From: Streptomyces sp. Tu 3180
Lineage (GTDB): Bacteria > Actinomycetota > Actinomycetes > Streptomycetales > Streptomycetaceae
Assembly (NCBI RefSeq): GCF_009852415.1
Contig: NZ_WOXS01000002.1
Coordinates: forward strand, 5,806,001 to 5,870,000
Direction: 5' to 3'
Length of the DNA: 64,000 nucleotides
Shown: piece after piece, positions 27,327 through 37,643 of the stretch
How the letters are laid out: the number at the start of each line of letters is the position of its first letter
Position numbering within the stretch: position 1 is the stretch's first letter
Notes under the pieces: model-generated
Databases searched by the model: none
What the model was told of the DNA's origin: nothing
The model's input: only the letters and a program-made list of their open reading frames with translations
Program-made: the position numbers and the translations under genes

Positions 27327-30319
27327 GTGAGCGCACCCACCCCCACGTCCACGCTCGAGGGGGCGGTGCTGCCGCAGCCCGCCCAGGAGGCGCTGCCGCC
27401 CCGCGCACCGGTCGCCGACCGCCGGCCCGGTCCGCTCGCGCAGCTCGTCCTCGCCCTCGTCTGCGCGTCCTACGCCGTCGGTGCCGCGTTCGGCTGGGGC
27501 TCGGATCGACTCGCCCTCGTCATGGGCGACTTCGGGCTGAGCGCCGCGGCGGCGGCCGCCGCCGTGTCCTGTTTCGTCTACGCCCGCAGCCCGCGCGTCC
27601 GGTTCCGGCCCGCCTGGCTGCTGTTCGGCCTCTCGTCGGCCATGGCCTCCCTGGGCAACCTGGTCTGGGGGTGGTACGAGGTGGTCCTCGGGCTCCCGGT
27701 GCCCAGCCCCAGCTACGCCGACCTGTTCTTCCTGTGCTTCGCGCCGCCCGCCATCGTGGGCCTGCTGGTGCTCGCCAAACGGCCCGTGACCAAGGCCGGC
27801 TGGGTCTGTCTCGCGCTGGACGCCTGGCTGATCGGCGGCTCCCTGCTCACCCTGGCGTGGAGCCTCGCGCTCGCCCAGGCCGCGCAGGCCGAGGGCCCGG
27901 ACGTGGCGCACACCGCGCTGTCGCTGGCCTACCCGCTGCTCGACATCGTCCTGGTCAGCATGGTGCTGGCGCTGCACTTCCGGCGTTCGGCGGTCAACCG
28001 CTCCGCGGTCAACACCGCGATCGGCGCGCTGGCGCTGACCGTCATGTGCGACGCCCTGTTCACCTCGCCGCTGGTGCACAGCAGCTACCGCTCCGGGCAA
28101 CTGCTCGACGCGGGCTGGTTCGCCGGCTCGCTGCTCCTGGCGTACGCCCCGTGGACCGCGCCCCGCGACGGCCGGCCCGAGGGCGAGGAGCACACGCGCG
28201 TGGTCCGCGAGCACCTGCCCGGGTGGCGCGGCGGCCCGGACCCCGACCGTCCGCCCGCGCCCGGCACCGAGCACGGCCGGTATACGGCCGCCCGCCCCAT
28301 CGCCGGTTCCCTCGCCGCCCTCGCGCCGTACCTCGCCGCGGCCGTGTGCACCCTGGGGATCCTCTACAACGTCCTCAACGGCCGCAGCGTCGACCGCGTC
28401 GTCCTGATCACCGGGGGGACGGTGGTGCTCGCGCTCGTCGTGCGCCAGGGCATCATGCTGCTCGACAACATCACCCTCACCCAGGAACTGGCGCAGCAGG
28501 AGAACCACTTCCGCTCCCTGGTGCAGGGCTCCAGCGACGTCATCATGATCGCCGCGCCCAGCGGCGTCCTCCGCTACGTCTCCCCGGCCGCCGCCGGGGT
28601 GTACGGCCGCCCGCGGAGGAGCTGGTGGGCACGGAACTGGCCCACCTCATCCACCCGGAGGACCTGGGCTGCGTCGTGCACGAGGTGCGCCGCTTCCTCG
28701 CCGCCGACTCGGCCGAGGAACCCACCACGCGCATCGAGTGCCGTTTCCGCTCCGGCGACGGCGGCTGGCTCAACGTCGAGTCGACCGTCAACCGGCACCA
28801 CGGCGGCCTCATCTTCAACAGCCGCGACGTCACCGAAAGAGTGCGGCTGCAGGCGCAGCTCCAGCACAACGCGGAGCACGACCCGCTCACCGACCTGCCC
28901 AACCGCGCCCTGTTCACCCGGCGGGTCCAGCAGGCGCTGTCCGGCCGCCGCGCCTCCGACCGCGGAGCCGCCCTGAGGGGCACGGCCGTGCTCTTCATCG
29001 ACCTCGACGGCTTCAAGGGCGTCAACGACACGATCGGCCACCAGGCCGGGGACGAACTGCTCGTCCAGGCCGCCCGCAGGCTGCAGGAGGCGGTCCGCAA
29101 GGGCGACACCGCCTCCCGGCTGGGCGGCGACGAGTTCGCGGCCCTGATCGTCGGGGACGGCGTCCGCGACCGGGACGCCCGGGAGCGCCACATCCTGGAA
29201 CTCGCCGACCGGCTCAGAGCGACCCTCTCCCAGCCCTACCCCATCGACGGCAACGATGTCCGCGTCAACGCCTCCATCGGCGTCGCCTTCGCCGAACCCG
29301 GCATCGGGGCGGGCGAGTTGCTGCGCAACGCCGACCTCGCCATGTACCGGGCCAAGGCCGCGGGCAAGGGCCGCGTGGAGCTGTACCGGCCGCAGATGCA
29401 GCAGGACGTCGTCCGCAGGGCGGAGCTGGCCACACGGCTGCGCGCGGCGTTGCACGACGGCGAGTTCTCGCTGCTGCACCAGCCGGTGGTGTGCCTGGAG
29501 GACGGCCGGATCACATCGGTCTGCGCCCAGGCGCGCTGGCGCTCCTCCCAGGGGGTGCTCTTCAGCCCGGCGGAGTTCCTGCGGGCGGCCGAGGACGGCG
29601 AGAAGACCGCCGAGCTGGGCCGGTGGGTGCTGGAGGAGGCCGTGGAGCAGGCCGCCGAACGGCACGCGACCGGCCTGTCGGTGCCCGTGGCCGTCCGGCT
29701 CGGCGCGCGCCGGCTGCTGGACCGGTCGCTGCCGCTCGGCTCGATCGAGGCCCTGCTCACCCGGCACGGGCTGCCGCCCGGATCCCTGGTCATCGAGCTG
29801 GCCGACACCGACCCCCGGGTCGGTCTGGACGAGCTGGAGCGCCGCCTGGCCGCGCTCAGGCGGGTCGGCGTCCGGATCGCCCTCGACGGCTTCGGCAGCG
29901 GCTACGCGGCGATCACGGCCCTCCGGCGGCTTCCCGTCGACGTACTGAAGCTCGACCGCGGTCTGGTCGACGGCGTGGTGGAGTCCGCCCGGCTGCACAA
30001 GATCACCAGCGGGCTGCTGCGCATCGCCTCCGACCTCGGGATGCAGTCCGTGGCCGACGGAGTGGACCTGCCCGAGCAGGCCGTGGCCCTGCGCGCGATG
30101 GGCTGCACGCACGGCCAGGGCGCGGCCTTCTCCGGACCGCTGGACGAGTACCGGCTGCGCCGGGCGCTGGCCACCGGGCGGTATCCGGTGCCGCACGGAC
30201 CGGCCGAACCCGTGTTCGCCGGTGGGAGGTCCGGGGTGTACTCCGCGGGAGTGACCGCCGTACTCCGTGGCGGTACGGCCCTCCGCTCACATGATGAGAC
30301 TCCCGTCCCACCCACTTGA
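27327..30319 (+). pseudogene. membrane PAS-GGDEF-EAL cyclic di-GMP protein, frameshifted in the PAS domain
   Basis: GTG 27327 has GGGAGG 6 nt upstream. The N-terminal half holds about eight to nine membrane helices (LAQLVLALVCASYAVGAAFGW, AAAAVSCFVYA and others), then a PAS domain (HFRSLVQGSSDVIMIAAPSGVLRYVSPAAAGVYGRP). Near 28610 the frame changes; EELVGTELAHLIHPEDLGCVV continues in another frame to 30319. One missing C in the run near 28609 would restore a protein of about 997 aa. The GGDEF domain is intact, with SRLGGDEFAALI and an RKGD inhibitory site five residues before it. The EAL domain is degenerate: CAQARW replaces EALxRW and DGFGSGY replaces DDFGTGY. So the protein, if made, would be a cyclase with a non-catalytic EAL. 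It lies just ahead of ilvB. Confidence 0.85.
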
Positions 30320-30352
30320 CAGTGGATGCGTGCCGGGGGGAGGGTCAGTGCC

Positions 30353-30394
30353 ATGCGCACCCGAATTCTCGTACTTGGACAGCGCGTCGGCTGA
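30353..30394 (+). CDS. ilvB leader peptide
   Basis: A 13-residue ORF, MRTRILVLGQRVG, with a strong ribosome site (GGGGGGAGGG) upstream and a stop at 30392-30394. The middle is Ile-Leu-Val-Leu, the products of the downstream pathway. It is followed at about 42 bp by a T-tract hairpin and then ilvB. This is the layout of classical ribosome-mediated attenuation: stalling at scarce branched-chain codons would prevent the terminator. Confidence 0.8.
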   Translation: MRTRILVLGQRVG

Positions 30395-30435
30395 CGCTGA
30401 GCCTCGACCGCTCAGCGACCACCACCCGGCGCGCT

Positions 30436-30469
30436 CCCCTCGCTTGCCTTACGGCACGAGGGGTTTTTT
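30436..30469 (+). terminator. attenuator hairpin in the ilvB leader
   Basis: CCCCTCG (30436-30442) pairs with CGAGGGG (30457-30463), with an inner TGCC/GGCA (30445-30448 with 30453-30456), followed at once by TTTTTT (30464-30469). A true T-tract is unusual in this GC-rich window and marks a Rho-independent, regulated terminator. Confidence 0.85.
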
Positions 30470-30543
30470 GTTGCACAGGCACCTGCCGAACAGCACGCGT
30501 AAGTCGCACGAACCTCGCAAAAACCCTCAGCATCGAGAAGAGA

Positions 30544-32397
30544 ATGCCGATGACCGAGCAGGCCACCGGGGCCCCTCACCCGCAGCCGCGGCCCCGATCC
30601 GGAGGACAGTCCGCCCCCGTCGAGCACGTCACGGGTGCGCAGTCCCTCATCCGCTCTCTCGAGGAGGTCGGCGCCGACACGGTATTCGGCATTCCCGGCG
30701 GTGCGATCCTCCCGGCCTACGACCCGCTGATGGACTCCACCCGGGTGCGCCACGTCCTGGTCCGGCACGAGCAGGGCGCCGGTCACGCGGCCACGGGCTA
30801 CGCGCAGGCCACCGGCAAGGTGGGCGTCTGCATGGCGACCTCCGGCCCCGGCGCCACCAACCTGGTCACGCCGATCGCCGACGCGCACATGGACTCCGTG
30901 CCGCTCGTCGCGATCACCGGCCAGGTCGCCTCCGCGTCGATCGGCACGGACGCCTTCCAGGAGGCGGACATCGTCGGCATCACCATGCCGATCACCAAGC
31001 ACAACTTCCTCGTCACCAAGGCCGAGGACATCCCGCGGGTCATCGCCCAGGCGTTCCACATCGCCTCCACCGGCCGTCCCGGCCCGGTGCTGGTCGACAT
31101 CGCCAAGGACGCCCTCCAGGCGAAGACCACCTTCTCCTGGCCGCCCACCATGGACCTGCCCGGCTACCGGCCCGTCACCAAGCCGCACGCCAAGCAGATC
31201 CGCGAGGCCGCCAAGCTGATCACCGGCGCCAGGCGGCCCGTCCTCTACGTCGGCGGCGGTGTCCTCAAGGCCGGCGCCACCGCCGAGCTGAAGGTCCTCG
31301 CCGAGCTCACCGGAGCGCCCGTCACCACCACCCTGATGGCGCTCGGCGCGTTCCCCGACAGCCACCCGCTGCACGTGGGGATGCCGGGCATGCACGGTGC
31401 GGTCACCGCCGTCACCGCGCTGCAGAAGGCCGACCTGATCGTCGCCCTCGGCGCCCGCTTCGACGACCGCGTCACCGGCAAGCTGGACAGCTTCGCCCCG
31501 TACGCCAAGGTCGTCCACGCCGACATCGACCCGGCCGAGATCGGCAAGAACCGCGCCGCCGACGTGCCGATCGTCGGTGACGCCCGCGAGGTCATCGCCG
31601 ACCTCGTCCAGGCGGTCCAGAAGGAGCACGCCGAGGGCCACCGCGGCGACTACACCGCCTGGTGGAACGACCTCAACCGCTGGCGCGAGACCTACCCGCT
31701 CGGCTACGACCTGCCCGAGGACGGCTCGCTCTCCCCGCAGCAGGTCATCGAGCGCATCGGGCAACTGGCGCCCGAAGGCACGGTCTTCGCCGCGGGCGTC
31801 GGCCAGCACCAGATGTGGGCCGCGCACTTCATCGCGTACGACAGGCCCGCCACCTGGCTGAACTCCGGCGGCGCCGGAACCATGGGCTACGCGGTCCCGG
31901 CCGCCATGGGCGCCAAGGCCGGCGCGCCCGAGCGCACCGTCTGGGCGATCGACGGCGACGGCTGCTTCCAGATGACCAACCAGGAGCTCACCACCTGCGC
32001 CCTGAACAACATCCCGATCAAGGTCGCGGTCATCAACAACGGCGCCCTCGGGATGGTCCGCCAGTGGCAGACCCTCTTCTACAACCAGCGGTACTCCAAC
32101 ACGGTGCTGCACTCCGGGCCCGACGACGTCAACCCGGAGGCGAGGGGCACCCGCGTCCCCGACTTCGTGAAGCTGTCGGAGGCCATGGGCTGCTACGCCA
32201 TCCGCTGCGAGGACCCGGCCGATCTCGACAAGGTCATCGAGGAGGCGAACTCGATCAACGACCGCCCGGTCGTCGTGGACTTCATCGTCCACGAGGACGC
32301 CATGGTGTGGCCGATGGTCGCCGCCGGCACCTCCAACGACGAGATCATGGCCGCCCGGGACGTCCGCCCCGACTTCGGCGACAACGAGGACGACTGA
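30544..32397 (+). CDS. ilvB: acetolactate synthase large subunit
   Basis: A 617-aa ThDP-dependent enzyme that condenses pyruvate with pyruvate or 2-oxobutyrate, the first common step of Val/Leu and Ile synthesis. N-terminal PYR domain with LVRHEQGAGHAATGYAQATGKVGV (catalytic Glu); central FAD domain (ARRPVLYVGGGVLKAG, ARFDDRVTGKLDSFAP); C-terminal ThDP motif WAIDGDGCFQMTNQELTTCALNNIPIKVAVINN. The start is ATG 30544 (MPMTEQATG) or 30550. It is controlled by the leader peptide and attenuator upstream and followed 39 bp later by ilvN. Confidence 0.97.
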   Translation: MPMTEQATGAPHPQPRPRSGGQSAPVEHVTGAQSLIRSLEEVGADTVFGIPGGAILPAYDPLMDSTRVRHVLVRHEQGAGHAATGYAQATGKVGVCMATSGPGATNLVTPIADAHMDSVPLVAITGQVASASIGTDAFQEADIVGITMPITKHNFLVTKAEDIPRVIAQAFHIASTGRPGPVLVDIAKDALQAKTTFSWPPTMDLPGYRPVTKPHAKQIREAAKLITGARRPVLYVGGGVLKAGATAELKVLAELTGAPVTTTLMALGAFPDSHPLHVGMPGMHGAVTAVTALQKADLIVALGARFDDRVTGKLDSFAPYAKVVHADIDPAEIGKNRAADVPIVGDAREVIADLVQAVQKEHAEGHRGDYTAWWNDLNRWRETYPLGYDLPEDGSLSPQQVIERIGQLAPEGTVFAAGVGQHQMWAAHFIAYDRPATWLNSGGAGTMGYAVPAAMGAKAGAPERTVWAIDGDGCFQMTNQELTTCALNNIPIKVAVINNGALGMVRQWQTLFYNQRYSNTVLHSGPDDVNPEARGTRVPDFVKLSEAMGCYAIRCEDPADLDKVIEEANSINDRPVVVDFIVHEDAMVWPMVAAGTSNDEIMAARDVRPDFGDNEDD

Positions 32398-32436
32398 GAG
32401 CCGCAGGCACGTCGAACAGGTAAAGGAAGCAGCCCC

Positions 32437-32961
32437 ATGTCCAAGCACACGCTCTCCGTCCTGGTGGAGAACACCCCCGGCATCCTGGCCCGGATCGCCG
32501 CCCTGTTCTCCCGCCGCGGCTTCAACATCGACTCGCTCGCGGTCGGCGTCACCGAGCACCCCGACATCTCCCGCATCACCATCGTGGTCAGCGTGGAGGA
32601 GTTCCCGCTGGAGCAGGTCACCAAGCAGCTCAACAAGCTCGTCAACGTGCTGAAGATCGTCGAGCTCGAACCCGGGCAGGCGGTCCAGCGCGAACTCGTT
32701 CTGGTGAAGGTGCGCGCCGACAACGAGACGCGCTCCCAGATCGTCGAGATCGTCCAGCTGTTCCGCGCCAAGACCGTGGACGTCTCCCCGGAGGCGGTCA
32801 CCATCGAGGCCACCGGAAGCAGCGACAAGCTGTCCGCCATGCTCAAGATGCTGGAGCCCTTCGGCATCAAGGAGCTCGTCCAGTCCGGCACGATCGCGAT
32901 CGGACGCGGTGCGCGTTCGATCACCGACCGGTCGCTGCGCGCCCTGGACCGGTCGGCCTGA
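32437..32961 (+). CDS. ilvN: acetolactate synthase small (regulatory) subunit
   Basis: A 174-aa subunit with an N-terminal ACT domain (HTLSVLVENTPGILARIAALFSRRGFNIDSLAVG) and a second ACT-like C-terminal domain (VKVRADNETRSQIVEIVQLF). It raises catalytic activity and confers valine feedback on IlvB. AAAGGAAG lies before ATG 32437. ilvC follows after 119 bp. The name ilvH is used for the same subunit. Confidence 0.96.
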   Translation: MSKHTLSVLVENTPGILARIAALFSRRGFNIDSLAVGVTEHPDISRITIVVSVEEFPLEQVTKQLNKLVNVLKIVELEPGQAVQRELVLVKVRADNETRSQIVEIVQLFRAKTVDVSPEAVTIEATGSSDKLSAMLKMLEPFGIKELVQSGTIAIGRGARSITDRSLRALDRSA

Positions 32962-33080
32962 GACCAGAAACGGGCGGTCGGCCGACGGCCGGCCGCTCGT
33001 ATTCCGAGACTCCGAACCTTCCCCTCACCCCACCGTCATACGGTGGGACGCAACACCTGCACTCAAGGAGAGAACCCAAA

Positions 33081-34079
<999 letters not shown>

Positions 34080-34091
34080 GCCTCGTCGCCG

Positions 34092-34118
34092 GGGGCCGGG
34101 GCGAACCGCCCCGGCCCC
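34092..34118 (+). terminator. 12-bp-arm hairpin after ilvC
   Basis: GGGGCCGGGGCG (34092-34103) and CGCCCCGGCCCC (34107-34118) flank a 3-nt loop and are followed by TT. This separates the ilv operon from serA. Confidence 0.75.
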
Positions 34119-34344
34119 TTGGGCGAACCCGGGGTAACGTCGGTAGTGCGACGTTGTCCATCCCGTCCTCCCACGGACGGGTGATCCTTCCGAAGCGGCG
34201 TAAGACGACGCCCCCGGCGCCACTACACTGCTGCACTACATACGCGTCAGGCCCACAGCGTCGTGCGTCTTCCACGCGGCTAGCAACCCTCCACCGCCTG
34301 CGGCCGTCGGGACGGCCGTCCGCATTGGACTTGTGAGGACTCAC

Positions 34345-35934
34345 GTGAGCTCGAAACCCGTCGTACTCATCGCTGAAGAGCTGTCGCCCGCCACCGTCGA
34401 CGCGCTCGGTCCGGACTTCGAGATCCGTCACTGCAACGGCGCGGACCGCGCCGAGCTGCTGCCGGCCATCGCCGACGTGGACGCGATCCTGATCCGCTCC
34501 GCCACCAAGGTCGACGCCGAGGCGATCGCCGCCGCGAGCAAGCTCAAGGTCGTCGCCCGCGCCGGCGTGGGCCTCGACAACGTCGACGTCTCCGCCGCCA
34601 CCAAGGCCGGCGTGATGGTCGTCAACGCCCCGACCTCGAACATCGTGACCGCCGCCGAGCTCGCCTGCGGCCTGATCGTCGCCACCGCGCGCAACATCCC
34701 GCAGGCCAACGCCGCGCTGAAGAACGGCGAGTGGAAGCGGAGCAAGTACACGGGCGTCGAGCTCGCCGAGAAGACCCTCGGTGTCGTGGGTCTGGGGCGG
34801 ATCGGCGCCCTCGTCGCGCAGCGCATGTCCGCCTTCGGCATGAAGGTCGTCGCCTACGACCCCTACGTGCAGCCCGCGCGGGCCGCGCAGATGGGCGTGA
34901 AGGTGCTGTCGCTGGACGAGCTGCTCGAGGTCTCCGACTTCATCACCGTCCACCTGCCCAAGACCCCCGAGACGCTGGGCCTGATCGGCGAGGAGGCACT
35001 GCGCAAGGTCAAGCCGGGCGTGCGCGTCATCAACGCCGCGCGCGGCGGCATCGTCGACGAGGAGGCCCTGTACTCGGCGCTCAAGGAGGGCCGGGTCGCG
35101 GGCGCGGGCCTCGACGTGTACGCCAAGGAGCCGTGCACCGACTCCCCGCTGTTCGAGTTCGACCAGGTGGTGTGCACCCCGCACCTCGGTGCCTCCACCG
35201 ACGAGGCGCAGGAGAAGGCCGGCATCGCCGTCGCCCGCTCGGTGCGCCTCGCGCTCGCCGGTGAGCTGGTCCCGGACGCGGTGAACGTCCAGGGCGGTGT
35301 CATCGCCGAGGACGTCAAGCCGGGTCTGCCGCTCGCCGAGCGCCTCGGCCGGATCTTCACCGCGCTCGCCGGCGAGGTCGCCGTCCGCCTCGACGTCGAG
35401 GTGTACGGCGAGATCACCCAGCACGACGTGAAGGTGCTGGAGCTGTCCGCGCTCAAGGGCGTCTTCGAGGACGTCGTCGACGAGACGGTGTCCTACGTCA
35501 ACGCGCCGCTGTTCGCCCAGGAGCGCGGTGTCGAGGTCCGGCTGACCACCAGCTCGGAGTCGGCCGACCACCGCAACGTGGTCACCGTGCGCGGCACCCT
35601 CGCCGACGGCGAGGAGATCTCGGTCTCCGGCACGCTGGCCGGCCCCAAGCACGTCCAGAAGCTCGTCGCGGTCGGCGACTACGACGTGGACCTCGCGCTC
35701 GCCGACCACATGGTCGTGCTGCGCTACGAGGACCGCCCGGGCGTCGTCGGCACCGTGGGCCGCATCCTCGGCGAGGCGGGCATCAACATCGCCGGCATGC
35801 AGGTCGCCCGTGCGACGGTCGGCGGGGAGGCGCTCGCCGTGCTGACGGTGGACGACACGGTCTCCGCCGCGGTGCTGGGCGAGCTCGCCTCGGAGATCGG
35901 GGCGACGTCCGCGCGTTCGGTGAACCTGGTCTGA
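34345..35934 (+). CDS. serA: D-3-phosphoglycerate dehydrogenase
   Basis: A 529-aa long-type PGDH, the first enzyme of serine synthesis. The NAD-binding domain has VVGLGRIGALVAQRM. The active site has VINAARGGIVDEEAL (Arg), and CTPHLGASTDEAQ holds the catalytic His. The allosteric substrate-binding domain is at about 315-455, and a C-terminal ACT domain (VVLRYEDRPGVVGTVGRILGEAGINIAGMQVAR) presumably senses serine. The start is GTG 34345 with GAGGA 6 nt upstream. It has its own 265-bp upstream region, and a perfect terminator follows the stop. Confidence 0.96.
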   Translation: MSSKPVVLIAEELSPATVDALGPDFEIRHCNGADRAELLPAIADVDAILIRSATKVDAEAIAAASKLKVVARAGVGLDNVDVSAATKAGVMVVNAPTSNIVTAAELACGLIVATARNIPQANAALKNGEWKRSKYTGVELAEKTLGVVGLGRIGALVAQRMSAFGMKVVAYDPYVQPARAAQMGVKVLSLDELLEVSDFITVHLPKTPETLGLIGEEALRKVKPGVRVINAARGGIVDEEALYSALKEGRVAGAGLDVYAKEPCTDSPLFEFDQVVCTPHLGASTDEAQEKAGIAVARSVRLALAGELVPDAVNVQGGVIAEDVKPGLPLAERLGRIFTALAGEVAVRLDVEVYGEITQHDVKVLELSALKGVFEDVVDETVSYVNAPLFAQERGVEVRLTTSSESADHRNVVTVRGTLADGEEISVSGTLAGPKHVQKLVAVGDYDVDLALADHMVVLRYEDRPGVVGTVGRILGEAGINIAGMQVARATVGGEALAVLTVDDTVSAAVLGELASEIGATSARSVNLV

Positions 35935-35946
35935 CACCGCCGTACG

Positions 35947-35989
35947 AAGGCGCCGGGTGACCGAGCACCGCTCGGTCACCCGGCGCCTT
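35947..35989. terminator. perfect 20-bp-arm terminator between serA and a convergent MFS gene
   Basis: The arms at 35947-35966 and 35970-35989 are exact inverted complements with a 3-nt loop, followed by one further T. It serves the convergent serA and MFS genes. Confidence 0.85.
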
Positions 35990-36003
35990 TCGCGTGGCCG
36001 CCG

Positions 36004-37548
36004 TCAGACGGCCGCCTTCTCCGCCTCCGCGGCTGGCTCCTCCCGCACCCGGATCCCGCGCAGGCGCACCACCGCGAGCCCCGCCGAACCCGTCAACAGC
36101 ACCGCCCCCGCGACCGCCGCAGCCTGCATCCCGCCGGTGAACGCCTCCCGCGCCGCCGTCGCCAGGGCGTCCCCCGCACGCCCCGGCAGTTCGGCGGCGA
36201 CGGCCAGCGCCCCGCCCAGGGTCTCCCGGGCCGGCTCCGGGGCCGTCGACGGGATGTCGTGGCGGTAGACGGCCGCGCCGATGGAGCCGAGGACGGCCAT
36301 GCTCAGGGCGCCGCCGAACTCGGTGCCCGTCTCCAGCAGCGAGGACGCCGCCCCCGCCTTCTCCACCGGGGCCGAGCTCAGGGCCAGGTCGGTGAGCTGG
36401 GACATGACGGCGACGATGCCGCAGGCCAGCACCCCGCACGCGACCAGCAGCAGCCACAGCGAGTCCGTACCGGTGAGGGCCAGCAGCCCGTAGCCGCCCG
36501 CCGCGACGAGGAAACCGCCCGTCACGACGTACGCGCGGTCGACACCCCGCTGGACCAGGTGCGCGGCGATCGGCGCGGCGGCACCGATGGGCACCGACGG
36601 CAGCAGGCTCCACAGCGCGGCCTCCAGGGCGCTCCTGCCGAGCACCGACTGCAGGTACTGGGTGGTGAAGTAGGCCGAGCCCATCATCCCGAAGGCCGAC
36701 ATCGTGTTGAGGACGACCGCCGGGGTGAAGCCGTGTCCGCGGAAGAGGGCCGGCGGGATCATCGGCGAGGCCGCCGTGCGCTGCCGGTGCACGAAGAGCG
36801 CCGCGAACAGCAGGCCGACGGTGATCGAGACGACGTACCGGACGTTCCAGCCCTCGGAGGACAGCTCCTTCAGGCCGTAGATCACCGGGAGCACCGCCGC
36901 CATCGACAGCGGGACGCCGAGGAGGTCGAAGCGGCCGGGGGAGGGGTTCCTCGACTCGGGGAGCAGCAGCGGGCCGAGGACCAGCAGCAGGGCCATCGCC
37001 GGCAGGTTGACCAGGAAGACCGAGCCCCACCAGAAGTGCTCGACGAGGACGCCGCTCATCACCGAGCCGAGCGCGATCCCGGCCGTCATCACCCCGGACC
37101 ACAGCCCGATCGCCTTCGCCCGCTGGGAGGGATCGGTGAACATCGTGCGGACCAGCGCCATCGTCGACGGCATCAGGGTCGCGCCGCCGATGCCGAGCAG
37201 CGCACGGGCCGCGATCAGCGTCTCGGCGGTGTGCGCGTAGGCCGCGAGCAGGGAGGCCGTGCCGAAGGCCCCCGCGCCGATCAGCAGGAGCCTGCGGCGG
37301 CCGATGCGGTCGCCCAGCGAGCCCATGGTCATCAGCAGGCCGGCCAGGACGAAGCCGTAGACGTCGAAGATCCACAGCTGCTGGGTGCCGCTCGGTTCCA
37401 GGTCGGCGCTGATCCCGGGGATCGCGAAGTAGAGGACGGAGACGTCCATCGAGACCAGCAGCAGCGGAAGCATCAGCACCGCGAGCGCGGTCCATTCCCG
37501 GCGGCCGGCGCGCGCGACGGCCGGTGCGGGGTGCGTCGGGTTCGTCAT
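36004..37548 (-). CDS. MFS drug-efflux transporter (DHA2, 14-helix type)
   Basis: A 514-aa integral membrane protein. The first helices read WTALAVLMLPLLLVSMDVSVLYFAIPGI; motif A is GSLGDRIGRRRLLLIGAG after helix 2, and motif C-like WSGVMTAGIALGSVMSGVLVE marks an antiporter. About 14 helices fit the QacA/EmrB type. Start ATG 37548 (MTNPTHPAP) is preferred over 37566. It is divergent from a TetR regulator with repeated operator-like boxes between them, so it is probably repressed by that regulator. Confidence 0.9.
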   Translation of the reverse strand: MTNPTHPAPAVARAGRREWTALAVLMLPLLLVSMDVSVLYFAIPGISADLEPSGTQQLWIFDVYGFVLAGLLMTMGSLGDRIGRRRLLLIGAGAFGTASLLAAYAHTAETLIAARALLGIGGATLMPSTMALVRTMFTDPSQRAKAIGLWSGVMTAGIALGSVMSGVLVEHFWWGSVFLVNLPAMALLLVLGPLLLPESRNPSPGRFDLLGVPLSMAAVLPVIYGLKELSSEGWNVRYVVSITVGLLFAALFVHRQRTAASPMIPPALFRGHGFTPAVVLNTMSAFGMMGSAYFTTQYLQSVLGRSALEAALWSLLPSVPIGAAAPIAAHLVQRGVDRAYVVTGGFLVAAGGYGLLALTGTDSLWLLLVACGVLACGIVAVMSQLTDLALSSAPVEKAGAASSLLETGTEFGGALSMAVLGSIGAAVYRHDIPSTAPEPARETLGGALAVAAELPGRAGDALATAAREAFTGGMQAAAVAGAVLLTGSAGLAVVRLRGIRVREEPAAEAEKAAV

Positions 37549-37570
37549 GGCGGCGAATGTACGCACGTAT

Positions 37571-37623
37571 TAAACGACTGTCTAGAACGATTGTATAAGT
37601 CATGTGTCTGGGACGCTTGTATG
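37571..37623. promoter_or_regulatory. operator-like repeats between the MFS and TetR genes
   Basis: Three similar boxes, AACGACTGT (37573-37581), AACGATTGT (37586-37594) and GACGCTTGT (37612-37620), start 13 and 26 bp apart. The first is part of a near-palindrome TAAAC-N4-GTCTA. They lie in an unusually AT-rich gap and are candidate sites for the TetR protein at 37644. Confidence 0.5.
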
Positions 37624-37643
37624 GACCGGGGTAGGGTGACGCC

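Noticed and set aside
30316..30321. TTGACA before the ilvB leader as a -35 box
   Set aside because: No acceptable -10 at 16-19 bp, and the leader ribosome site begins too soon after it.
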